From Acidobacteriota bacterium (GTDB taxonomy: Bacteria; Acidobacteriota; Terriglobia; Terriglobales; Acidobacteriaceae), in the NCBI GenBank assembly GCA_021809235.1, contig JAKBAG010000064.1, positions 1 to 12,687 of the forward strand: a stretch of 12,687 bases of DNA. The letters run 5' to 3'. This document shows, piece by piece, positions 1 to 8,106 of the stretch. Under the pieces are notes generated by a model. That model saw only the letters and a list, made by a program, of their open reading frames with translations, was not told the DNA's origin and ran no database searches. The position numbers and the translations under genes were made by a program. Position 1 is the stretch's first letter. Each line of letters starts with the position of its first letter.

Positions 1-1406
1 ACATCGTTCTGGATGCAATGGTGGAGACAGGCTCGATTCCTAAGGAAACTGCCGAGCAAGCCAAGCTTGAGCCACTGCATCTCTCCCGGGAAAGCGTCGA
101 TGCCAGTGACGCTCCCTATTTCGTGGATCTGGTTCGCGACCAGCTTACGCAGAAGCTCGGGGATCACGACTTTAACCGTGAAGGACTGAGGATTTACACC
201 TCGCTGGATCCAGAGCTGCAGGCTGCAGCCACAGCAGCCGTTCTGCAGGCAGTCCCGGCAATTGACAAACAGGTGGATCAACGCGCAGCGCGGCTTCATC
301 GCACCGGACCTATCACCTATCCGCAAGTTGCACTGGTCGCGCTCAATCCCCACACGGGCCAGGTGCTTGCGCTCGTCGGGGGTCGCAGCTATGGTCTCAG
401 CCAGCTCAACCACGCCGTCGCATCCCGACCCACCGGCTCCATCTTCAAGCCAATCGTCTACGCCTCGGCCTTCAACACCGCAGTCGCCGGCACCTTCCTG
501 CCCGGCTACGATTCGCTGTTTACGCCCCTCACTCAGCTCAACGACGAACAGACTGCCTATGAAGTAAATGGGCAGGAGTACAAGCCAAGGAACTTTGAAG
601 GCGAATACCACGGCGAAGTCACTGCGCGCTTTGCCCTCATGCGCTCGCTCAACAATGCGACGATCAGCCTTGCGTCGCTCGTCGGCTTCGACACCGTGGC
701 TTCCCTGGCCCGGGATCTGGGTATCTCCTCGGCGCGAGCCACGCCCGCCGTTGCTATCGGCGCCTATGATTCCACCCCGCTTGACATGGCCGGCGTCTAC
801 ACTGCCTTTGCCAACGGCGGCCTGAAAATTGACCCTTGGATGGTAGCCAGTGTCCGCACGCCCTCCGGCGATGTAATCACTGACTTCACCCCTACCAGCA
901 AGCAAATCCTGGACCCTCGCGTGGCCTATCTGACCACGAACATGATGGAGGCCGTACTGCAGGGCAAGGGGACCGGGGCTGGCGTACGCAACATGGGTTT
1001 CACGGCTCCTGCCGCAGGAAAGACCGGCACCGAGCACGATGCATGGTTCGTCGGATACACCACCAATCTGCTCTGCATTGTCTGGGTCGGCAATGACGAC
1101 TACACCGATCTCAAGATCGAAGGTGCGCACGCGGCTGCCCCCATCTGGGCTGACTTTATGAAACGCGCCGTGACACTGCCCCAATACTCGGATACTGCAG
1201 AGTTCATTCCGCCAGATGGCGTTCAGCTTGTTCCCATCGATTCCAATACGGATCTTCCGGCTGACAGTACCTGCTCCACGGACACCTATACTGCTGCCTT
1301 CCTGGCCGGAACCGTGCCGCAGGCCACCTGCAGCCATCCCAATGCTGATCACCGCAATTTTCTGCAAAAGATATTCGGCATCGGCAACAAGAAACCGTCC
1401 TCATAA
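1..1406 (+). CDS. Class A penicillin-binding protein (PBP1 family), 3' part with complete transpeptidase domain
   Basis: This is the C-terminal part of a bifunctional peptidoglycan synthase, which polymerises glycan and cross-links stem peptides on the outer face of the cytoplasmic membrane. The reading frame is open to the left edge (first full codon at 3). The ATG at 18 is internal, because the residues just before it (IVLDA) continue the segment that usually closes the GT51 glycosyltransferase domain. The membrane anchor and glycosyltransferase domain lie outside the window. Numbering from the ATG at 18, all three transpeptidase motifs are present. SIFK at 141-144 holds the acylated Ser141, SLN is at 210-212, and KTGT is at 335-338 followed by the usual WFVGY stretch. 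The short tail carries two cysteines (419, 438) that could form a periplasmic disulfide. The TAA stop overlaps the end of the convergent nei gene. Family assignment is firm; which PBP1 paralogue it is cannot be told. Confidence 0.95.
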   Translation, partial: IVLDAMVETGSIPKETAEQAKLEPLHLSRESVDASDAPYFVDLVRDQLTQKLGDHDFNREGLRIYTSLDPELQAAATAAVLQAVPAIDKQVDQRAARLHRTGPITYPQVALVALNPHTGQVLALVGGRSYGLSQLNHAVASRPTGSIFKPIVYASAFNTAVAGTFLPGYDSLFTPLTQLNDEQTAYEVNGQEYKPRNFEGEYHGEVTARFALMRSLNNATISLASLVGFDTVASLARDLGISSARATPAVAIGAYDSTPLDMAGVYTAFANGGLKIDPWMVASVRTPSGDVITDFTPTSKQILDPRVAYLTTNMMEAVLQGKGTGAGVRNMGFTAPAAGKTGTEHDAWFVGYTTNLLCIVWVGNDDYTDLKIEGAHAAAPIWADFMKRAVTLPQYSDTAEFIPPDGVQLVPIDSNTDLPADSTCSTDTYTAAFLAGTVPQATCSHPNADHRNFLQKIFGIGNKKPSS

Positions 1407-2276
1407 CTCCGCATCCACTGGCACAGGCTGGCATTGTGGGCACCAGTAGGTCACCCGCGCACCTTCACCTTGCAGTGCCCGTGCAATCCCCGCGCCACAG
1501 CGTCGGCATGGCTCATCCCGCCGTCCATACACCCACAGATTCGCCCCGGGATCAGCACTTCGCGTCGTTCTTCGGCGCAGTCCTCTATACGTTACTATCT
1601 GGTTGCCGGAATCCTCCATCACATTGGCCTTCAGTTGCTGCCGTGCCCGCGCAATCAGGTTGCGGAGTTGTTGCTCGCTTAACGAATCCACGCGCGCAAA
1701 CGGACTGACGCCTTCAGCAAAGCAAACCTCACTCTTGAACACATTGCCCACCCCGGCCATTACGCGCTGCTTCACTATCGCCTCGCCGATCATCTCCGAC
1801 CTATGCGCCATCAGCCGGACCAGCGCGGCCTCGGAATCAAACTCATCCTGCAGCAAGTCTTCGTTGCGACGCGGAATTTTTCGCTCCCGCCGCAACTTCT
1901 CCCATGTGTAAATCTTGGCGATCGGCACACGAAATGCTGCTGCCACACAGCCCTCGGTTTCCACCAGAATTCGTGCCTGTTCGCGCGGTTTCTGCCACGT
2001 TGCTCCAATCGGATATACATGCCAGCTTCCACTCATCAGCATGTGTGTGGCCAGCACTCGCTGTGCAGACTCTTCACTGTCAGCTTCCGGCCCAAACACG
2101 ATCAGCAGCCACTTGCCACGCGACTCCACACTCAGCACATATTGCCCCAGGAAGCTCCGTTCATCCTGGGCACGCGTTGGCTCAGCCATACTGGTCGAGA
2201 ATCCGGAAACCTGTGCACCCACCAGTGCGCGTCGCAGCGTGCGTGCCGTACGAAAGATCGTATCTCCCTCTGGCAT
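1401..2276 (-). CDS. nei: Endonuclease VIII-type DNA glycosylase/AP lyase (Fpg/Nei family)
   Basis: Nei-family enzymes remove oxidised bases, mainly pyrimidines, and cut the resulting abasic site by beta/delta elimination. The protein (291 aa) begins MPEGDTI, the Nei-type N-terminus. Pro2 becomes the catalytic nucleophile after Met removal, and Glu3 is the catalytic acid. Lys55 in ESRGKW matches the conserved beta-hairpin lysine. The helix-two-turn-helix DNA-binding signature is GVGNVFKSE (175-183). A C-terminal zinc finger has Cys257, Cys260, Cys279 and Cys282, with Arg274 in the position that contacts DNA. All key residues are present, so it should be active. The PEGD start separates it from Fpg/MutM, which starts PELP. 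The ATG lies 2 bp after the lhr stop. A G-rich ribosome binding site within the last lhr codons (AGGGGGA, 6 nt before ATG) suggests translational coupling. Its TGA stop overlaps the end of the convergent PBP gene. Confidence 0.93.
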   Translation of the reverse strand: MPEGDTIFRTARTLRRALVGAQVSGFSTSMAEPTRAQDERSFLGQYVLSVESRGKWLLIVFGPEADSEESAQRVLATHMLMSGSWHVYPIGATWQKPREQARILVETEGCVAAAFRVPIAKIYTWEKLRRERKIPRRNEDLLQDEFDSEAALVRLMAHRSEMIGEAIVKQRVMAGVGNVFKSEVCFAEGVSPFARVDSLSEQQLRNLIARARQQLKANVMEDSGNQIVTYRGLRRRTTRSADPGANLWVYGRRDEPCRRCGAGIARALQGEGARVTYWCPQCQPVPVDAEL

Positions 2277-2278
2277 CG

Positions 2279-5200
2279 TTAGTCCCCCTGGCCATCCAGC
2301 CGGGTCAAAGCCGGACGATTCTTCGCTGCTTCCTGTGCGGACAACCGCTGTGGAGCATGCCCTGTGCGTCGCAGATGCATCCCCAAGGGACCGGGGACAA
2401 ACCCAGCCTCGGCGAGTGCATGAGCCATGACATGCTCGCCCACGGGTACTCCATTGACCGTTGTCACCAGTCTTCCATATCCAGTCTCACGCTGCATCTG
2501 TGCCTGGCCTTCCGCAGCCAAAAATCTTGCCAGCCCGCGCGCCATCTTCGATCGCTCCGGCTCCTGCTCGGGCAGAAAGACCACCAGGTTTGGATTCCCA
2601 CGTCGCATCCACGCAGCAAGCCAACCCCGGCATAGAATCACCTGCGCATAACCAGCTCGCGTTAGCGCCCGCGGAGCCATCTCTCTGCCATCACTTTCAG
2701 CCGGCAGTTCCGGCCACTTCACAGTGCTCCCATACGGATTCGCCGGATCCGTCGCTGCCATTAACACAAACTCCGGCTTCTCCGTGTCTACCAGCGTCTG
2801 TTCTCCAGATGTCCGCAGCGAACGCAGCAGATCCACCGCCGCAGGCAACGCAAACTGGGTGGCACCCAGACCGGCCACAAAATAGCCGCGCCGTACCCGT
2901 CCACTTTCCTCCATCGCCTTCAGCACTGGATACAACGCCGAGAATCCCCCGGGTATATTCTCCGCTGCCACCTGTTCCCGCAGCAGCACCCCGTGGCGGC
3001 GCAGCAACTGTCGTGCCGTAGCATGGAGTGCCCGCGTCACACCTTCACTCCTGGCTGCTGTTCGGTGCTCGCCACGCATCCGCGGCATCAGCGACCAACG
3101 CCCCGTAGCCGTGGATGGCGTCGTGCGCCGCGATCGATACGCAGCACTTCCCTGCCGTGCATGGAGAACTCTGCGCTCGCTACGCCGATACGTTTCCTGC
3201 CTTGCCACATAGGCACGCAAAGGCTCCAGAGAATCGTTCGTCACCCACCCGCGCCATACCAGCGACCACAGCGCATCCACACTCTCGCCCGGATATCCTC
3301 CACCAATTGCCCCATGCAGCTCCTCAAAGAAAATGGCCCCGCGGATCCGCAGCAGTTCCACCATCTTCTGCTCGATCTCGCTCACCTCAGCCGCATCACT
3401 GTCCAGCTCCGTCAGCTCTGCCATGCTGTCTGCCAGGTAAAGTCGAACCCGGCCATCGCGTTCGCCCAGCGGCTCCCACCCTGCCCAGGTCACTTCTCCT
3501 GCTGCAATGAGCCGGTCCAAATCCTCCGGCTTGTAGCCCGCCACCCGTCCAGGCAGAATCGCAGATTCCACCAGCGACGCCACCAACGGTGCCCCCTGCA
3601 GACCTTCAATCGCATCCAGCAGAGCATCCATCCCACGCCGTGGCGCTATCAACCCCTGCCAGTGGGTGGCAAACCGTGCCAGCGTACGCTGCTCAACCGG
3701 CTCCACTTCCCGCCGTAACCGCGCAAGTGACTTCTGCCGGATCTGCCGAAGCACTTCTGCGTCGCACCACTCCTGCTGCGTTCCTCCCGGACGGAAGCCG
3801 CCTTCCAGCAAGCGATTCTCGCCACACAACTGGCGCAACGCCTGCTTGGCTGCTTCTGCATCCAATGCAAATCGCTCCAGCAGCGCCGGCAGCTCGAACG
3901 GTCCATGTGTTCGCGCATAGCGTCGCACCAGCTCCAGCACCGGCTGCTTCACCGGCTCCAGCAGTGCAACAGGAATCCCCGGCGGCATGGGAATACCCAG
4001 TCCATCCCGATATCGAGCTGCATCCTCTACCGCAATCCATCGCTTTTCTCCTGAAATTCTCAACTCAAGGATGCGTCGCACGCGCTGTAGCCGCGCAAGA
4101 TCGTTCTGCCAGCTTTCATATCCCACACGATCTGCCAGCTCGTCCTTACTCAGATCCCCCAGCCGCAGCAACAGGTCATGCAATCCGTCCAGGTTTCTCG
4201 CCCGCATGGTTTCGCTGCGGCACTGCAGTTGCTCCTCCACTTCCTGCATGGCATCGACATCCAGCAGTTCACGCAGGTCACCGGTCCCCATCAGCTCCCG
4301 CAGCTGCTCCTGATCCACCGTCAGCGCCTGCGCCCGCCGCTCAGCCAGCGGTGCATCCCCGTCATAGAGGAAATTCGCCACATAGCTGAATAGGAGCGAC
4401 GAGGCAAACGGCGATGGCTTTTTCGTGTCCACCACATGCACGCGAATCTGCCGCTGCTCCACCCGTCGGAGCGTCTCCACCAGTGCAGGCAGGTCAAATA
4501 CATCCCGCATGCACTCGCGATAGGCCTCCAGCAACATGGGAAAAGCCGGATAACGCGAAGCCACGCTCAATAAGTCATATGCGCGTTTTCGCTGCTGCCA
4601 CAGCGGCGTTCTGCCATCGGCGCGGCGGCGGGGCAGCAGCAGCGCACGCGCCGCAGCCTCCCGGAATCGCCCGGCAAACAAAGCCGTTGCACCCAGTTGC
4701 CGCAGTACCAGTTCTTCCACCTCTCCAGATTCCACCATCACCCACGTATCGCCGGGCGGCTCATCCATATCCGGAAATCGCAGTACAAATCCATCGTCGC
4801 TCCACAGCGCCTCCACATCCGGCCCGCCCGCTGCGCGCAGTCTGCCCATCGCTGCCATTGCCCATGGCGTATGGATTCGACTGCCAAACGGTGTCTGCAC
4901 ACACACGCGCCAGTCGCCCAGCTCATCCCTGCAGCGCTCAATCAGAATCGTCCGATCATCCGGAACCACTCCTGTGGCTTCTTTCTGGTCATCCAGAAAT
5001 CGCAGCAGGTTCTCTGCTGCACCCGGCTCCAGCGCATGCTCGGTCACCAAACGAGTCAAAGCTGCCGGTTTCGGCATGGCAAGCAGTTCACGCACCATGG
5101 CTCCCATGGCCTGCCCAAACTCCAGCGGACGCCCTGGTCCATCTCCTTTCCAGAACGGCATCTTGCCCGGCTCACCCGGCGCCGGTGAAACCATCACACG

Positions 5201-7081
5201 GTCATGGGTAATCTCCTCCATGCGCCAGGTGCTCGCTCCAAGCAGAAATGTATCCCCTTCGCGGCTTTCAAAGACCATCTCCTCGTCCAGTTCGCCTACG
5301 CGATGCGCCTTGCCTTCGGGACCGGCCAGAAAGACGCCGTACAGCCCGCGATCCGGAATTGTGCCACCATTCACGATTGCCAGCCGCGCCGCGCCCTGCC
5401 TTGGAACTACCACATTGCGCATCCGCTCCCAGGTCACCCTTGCCCGTAGCTCGGCAAACTCATCTGACGGATACCGGCCAGCCAAAAGATCCAGAACTCC
5501 CTCAAATGCCGCGCGGGACAGCTCGGCAAAGGGAGCCGCACCGCGCACCAGCCGGTAAATCTCCTCCACGCGCATACCCTGCGGAGCTTCCTGCCGGGAG
5601 TCATTTATATCGGGTTCCTCGTGATCCATCGCACACACAGGCATCCGGCCACCGTCTACCACCGGATCTTCCAGGCTCACCGCACATCCATGCGGAGGCT
5701 GCGCCACCATCGCCACCACCTGCTGCGCAAGCACATCCAGCGGATTGCGTGGATATCGCGTCGACTCAATCCTGCCTTCGCGCATGGCTCGCGTCATTGC
5801 AGCGCAGGCAATCAAATCGGCGCGAAACTTTGGAAACAGAACTCCCTCGCTTACCGCTCCCACACTGTGCCCGGCGCGTCCAATCCTCTGCATGCCGCTG
5901 GCCACAGAAGGCGGCGACTCAATCTGCACAACCAAGTCCACAGCTCCCATGTCAATGCCCAACTCAAGCGTCGAGGTTGCGCACAATCCACGCAGTGTTC
6001 CCGCCTTTAATTGCTCCTCAATTACGGATCGCTGTTCTGCAGCCAGTGATCCGTGATGGGCGCGAACAATGGCCTCCCCTGCCAGCTCATTCAGCGCCGC
6101 CGCCAGCCGTTCCGCCACCTGCCGACTGTTGACAAACACGATCGTGGAGTTGCGCTCTCGAATGAGCTCCAGCAGTCGCGGATGGATCGCATGCCAGATG
6201 GAGTTGCGCTTCGGTGTCTGCGATGCGGCTCCCATCGGCATCGGCTCCATCTCACCCAGCCGCGCCATATCCTCTACAGGAACTTCCACCTTCAGCCGCA
6301 ATTCCTTTGGAGCGCTGGCATTTACCACAGTCACCGGACGCCAGCGTAAACTGCCGACTTCGGCTTCATCGGTGGTCCGGCTTTCAGGCTGGTCCACCTC
6401 TGCACCACCGAGGAATCGCGCAATCTCCTCCAGCGGTCGTTGCGTGGCGCTTAACCCAATCCGCTGAAGCCGCCTTCCGGTCTGCGCCTCCAGCCGCTCC
6501 AGAGTCAGAGACATGTGCGCGCCACGCTTGGTCGGTGCCAGCGCGTGAATCTCATCCACTATCACTGTATCCACGCTGCGCAACGCCTCTGCCGACTGCG
6601 ACGTGAGCAGAAGATACAGCGACTCCGGCGTTGTAATCAGAATCTCCGACGGATGTCGCCGAAACCGCGCCCGCTCCTTTTGGCTCGTGTCGCCGGTACG
6701 GATGCTGATCTCAGGAACGCGTACCGGTACGTTCAAGCGCCGCGCCATCCTCTCGATGCCAGCCAGCGGAGAGCGTAAATTGCGCTCCACATCCACGGCC
6801 AGAGCCTTCAGCGGAGACACGTATACCACCCGGCATCCGACCTCTCCCACCGACTCCTGCAGCATCAGGCGGTCAAGGCACCAGAGAAATGCGGTCAGCG
6901 TCTTCCCGGTTCCTGTGGGTGCAAGGATCAGGGTACTATCACCGCGGGCAATCATCGGCCAACCCAGTTGCTGCGGGCGCGTGGGAGATTCAAAAACAGC
7001 GCGAAACCAGGCTGCTGTTACCGGATGAAAGCACTGTAGCGCATCTGCGTCTCGCTCGTTCTGGGTGAGATCCTGCGACAT
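2279..7081 (-). CDS. lhr: Lhr-type large ATP-dependent DNA helicase (superfamily 2)
   Basis: Lhr proteins are ATP-driven 3'-to-5' translocases/helicases that prefer RNA:DNA hybrids and act in DNA repair; mycobacterial Lhr is induced by DNA damage. The 1600-aa product is slightly longer than the usual ~1500. Helicase motifs are intact: I APTGTGKT (54-61), Ia SPLKALA (89-95), Ib TPESL (151-155), II DEIH (176-179), III SAT (211-213), IV IVFVNSR (314-320), V at 367-379, VI QRIGRAGH (398-405). Typical Lhr-core signatures follow, including NPLDVLAQQ (446-454), Trp619 in STWRMEE and PFWKGD (642-647). From about residue 880 to the end runs the Lhr C-terminal region, with LVWRGWVTND near 1274-1283 and GRWSLMP near 1327-1333. 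Compared with my recollection of the family there are extra loops near 225-292 and 466-502. The ATG start fits the family N-terminus (FHP...AWF), but only a distant GGTGGAAG precedes it, so ribosome binding looks weak. nei follows after 2 bp. Confidence 0.95.
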   Translation of the reverse strand: MSQDLTQNERDADALQCFHPVTAAWFRAVFESPTRPQQLGWPMIARGDSTLILAPTGTGKTLTAFLWCLDRLMLQESVGEVGCRVVYVSPLKALAVDVERNLRSPLAGIERMARRLNVPVRVPEISIRTGDTSQKERARFRRHPSEILITTPESLYLLLTSQSAEALRSVDTVIVDEIHALAPTKRGAHMSLTLERLEAQTGRRLQRIGLSATQRPLEEIARFLGGAEVDQPESRTTDEAEVGSLRWRPVTVVNASAPKELRLKVEVPVEDMARLGEMEPMPMGAASQTPKRNSIWHAIHPRLLELIRERNSTIVFVNSRQVAERLAAALNELAGEAIVRAHHGSLAAEQRSVIEEQLKAGTLRGLCATSTLELGIDMGAVDLVVQIESPPSVASGMQRIGRAGHSVGAVSEGVLFPKFRADLIACAAMTRAMREGRIESTRYPRNPLDVLAQQVVAMVAQPPHGCAVSLEDPVVDGGRMPVCAMDHEEPDINDSRQEAPQGMRVEEIYRLVRGAAPFAELSRAAFEGVLDLLAGRYPSDEFAELRARVTWERMRNVVVPRQGAARLAIVNGGTIPDRGLYGVFLAGPEGKAHRVGELDEEMVFESREGDTFLLGASTWRMEEITHDRVMVSPAPGEPGKMPFWKGDGPGRPLEFGQAMGAMVRELLAMPKPAALTRLVTEHALEPGAAENLLRFLDDQKEATGVVPDDRTILIERCRDELGDWRVCVQTPFGSRIHTPWAMAAMGRLRAAGGPDVEALWSDDGFVLRFPDMDEPPGDTWVMVESGEVEELVLRQLGATALFAGRFREAAARALLLPRRRADGRTPLWQQRKRAYDLLSVASRYPAFPMLLEAYRECMRDVFDLPALVETLRRVEQRQIRVHVVDTKKPSPFASSLLFSYVANFLYDGDAPLAERRAQALTVDQEQLRELMGTGDLRELLDVDAMQEVEEQLQCRSETMRARNLDGLHDLLLRLGDLSKDELADRVGYESWQNDLARLQRVRRILELRISGEKRWIAVEDAARYRDGLGIPMPPGIPVALLEPVKQPVLELVRRYARTHGPFELPALLERFALDAEAAKQALRQLCGENRLLEGGFRPGGTQQEWCDAEVLRQIRQKSLARLRREVEPVEQRTLARFATHWQGLIAPRRGMDALLDAIEGLQGAPLVASLVESAILPGRVAGYKPEDLDRLIAAGEVTWAGWEPLGERDGRVRLYLADSMAELTELDSDAAEVSEIEQKMVELLRIRGAIFFEELHGAIGGGYPGESVDALWSLVWRGWVTNDSLEPLRAYVARQETYRRSERRVLHARQGSAAYRSRRTTPSTATGRWSLMPRMRGEHRTAARSEGVTRALHATARQLLRRHGVLLREQVAAENIPGGFSALYPVLKAMEESGRVRRGYFVAGLGATQFALPAAVDLLRSLRTSGEQTLVDTEKPEFVLMAATDPANPYGSTVKWPELPAESDGREMAPRALTRAGYAQVILCRGWLAAWMRRGNPNLVVFLPEQEPERSKMARGLARFLAAEGQAQMQRETGYGRLVTTVNGVPVGEHVMAHALAEAGFVPGPLGMHLRRTGHAPQRLSAQEAAKNRPALTRLDGQGD

Positions 7082-7161
7082 TAATCATAAGCATATCTTC
7101 CACCGGCCCATCATGAATTCCACTGCCGCCGATTCGCTTCCATGCCACACACGTCAACTTC

Positions 7162-7200
7162 CCAGACCGGATTCTGGCATTACCTCCAGGGTGGAAGGTA
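7162..7200 (-). other. Two small hairpins in the cheR-lhr intergenic gap
   Basis: The 137-bp gap between the cheR stop and the lhr start holds two inverted repeats. One is CCAGA/TCTGG (7162-7166 with 7173-7177, 6-nt loop). The other is TACCTCCA/TGGAAGGTA (7181-7188 with 7192-7200, GGG loop, one bulged base). They lie just after cheR in the direction of transcription, where a terminator or RNA-processing site would be expected. Neither is followed by a T-tract on the minus strand, so they are not typical intrinsic terminators. I see no SOS (LexA) box of the E. coli, Gram-positive or alphaproteobacterial type and no convincing promoter for lhr in the gap. Confidence 0.35.
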
Positions 7201-7218
7201 TTGCGACCGCTTGTATCG

Positions 7219-8103
7219 CTACACCTTGGGCCGATAATGTGCCGTACCACCAGCCAGCACGGCATTCCAGATAGACATATCTGCCGGCTGCTCACTGGAG
7301 CCCAGGAACAGAATTCCATCGGAAGCCAGTAATCGACGCACCTGTGCCAACAAGCGCTTCCTGGTTTCCTGGTTGAAGTAGAGCATCACATTGCGAAGCA
7401 TGACCACATCAAAGTTCTCCTGGAACGGAAGATTCGGTGCACACAGATTCGCCTGTCGGAATCGGCACATACGCTGCAACTCCGGCTTCACCGTCCAATC
7501 CTCGCCTGTGTGGTCAAAATAGGTGACGATATTCCTAGCTGGAAGTCCACGATTGATCTCAATCCGCTGGTAGCGACCGCTCTGCGCACGACACACCACA
7601 TCTGCACTGAGATCTGTTCCTTCAATCACAACGTCCCACCCAGCCAACGAAGGAAAATGCTCACGCAGCAGCATCGCAAGGCTGTATGCCTCCTGCCCTG
7701 TGGAGCAGGCCGCACTCCAGAAGCGTAATCGCCGAGTAGATTTTCTTGCTTCAATCAGCTTAGGCAGCAGTTCCGTGCGCAATAGCTCAAACGGCCTTCC
7801 ATCGCGAAAGAAGCTGGTCTCATTGATCGTCATGGCTTCGGCAACCGCACGCTCCAGTTGCGGGCTATGTCGCAACTTCAGCAACTGCACAAGCTCCTCG
7901 ATATTCGTCAGTCCATGACCCCGCAACAGCTTCGCCAGCCTCGTCTCAAACAGGTAATCCCGCGATGCATCCAGCACATTCTGTGACTGCTCGTACACCA
8001 ACTGTCGCAGATAGGCAAAATCGGCAGGCGATGCACTCTCCGTGCGCGACGCTCCACTGCCCCACGCAGCCATCGTTGTGCTCCCCATCATACCCATCGC
8101 CAT
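7219..8103 (-). CDS. cheR: CheR, chemoreceptor glutamate methyltransferase
   Basis: CheR transfers a methyl group from S-adenosylmethionine to glutamates on chemoreceptors, resetting their sensitivity. Of 294 residues, about 26-80 form the small helical CheR N-terminal domain. The SAM-binding methyltransferase domain follows, with NETSFFRD (94-101), the SAM loop FWSAACSTGQE (128-138), GTDLS (162-166), FDVVMLRNVMLYF (231-243) and LFLGSSEQ (265-272). All expected motifs are present. The first ATG is 3 bp after the cheB stop in a TAAGCAATGGC junction that mirrors cheY/cheB, which is why it is used here. However, its ribosome binding site is weak, and the N-terminal MAMGMMGSTT is unlike the family. 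Met11 (start 8073) has a better site and may be the true start. Last gene of the che operon. Confidence 0.95.
   Translation of the reverse strand: MAMGMMGSTTMAAWGSGASRTESASPADFAYLRQLVYEQSQNVLDASRDYLFETRLAKLLRGHGLTNIEELVQLLKLRHSPQLERAVAEAMTINETSFFRDGRPFELLRTELLPKLIEARKSTRRLRFWSAACSTGQEAYSLAMLLREHFPSLAGWDVVIEGTDLSADVVCRAQSGRYQRIEINRGLPARNIVTYFDHTGEDWTVKPELQRMCRFRQANLCAPNLPFQENFDVVMLRNVMLYFNQETRKRLLAQVRRLLASDGILFLGSSEQPADMSIWNAVLAGGTAHYRPKV
8081..8086 (-). promoter_or_regulatory. Ribosome binding site supporting an internal cheR start
   Basis: On the minus strand GGGGAG lies 7 nt before the ATG at 8073-8071 (Met11 of the longer cheR reading). The upstream ATG at 8103 has only a weak GGGCGGTG stretch before it. 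This favours a 284-residue CheR beginning MAAWGS. The family does not decide the point, because the first 25 or so residues are poorly conserved. Confidence 0.45.
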
Positions 8104-8106
8104 TGC

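Noticed and set aside
1904..2635. A 243-codon + strand frame opposite nei and the end of lhr
   Set aside because: It is antisense to the conserved N-terminus of Nei and the C-terminus of Lhr and has low-complexity composition; a shadow frame.
4414..6132. Long + strand open frames opposite lhr (265 and 294 codons)
   Set aside because: They are Pro/His/Ala-rich shadow frames antisense to conserved Lhr helicase sequence, with no domain and no ribosome binding site that I could see.
7082..7218. Possible SOS (LexA) operator upstream of lhr
   Set aside because: No CTGT-N8-ACAG, CGAAC-N4-GTTCG or GTTC-N7-GTTC match was found in the gap.
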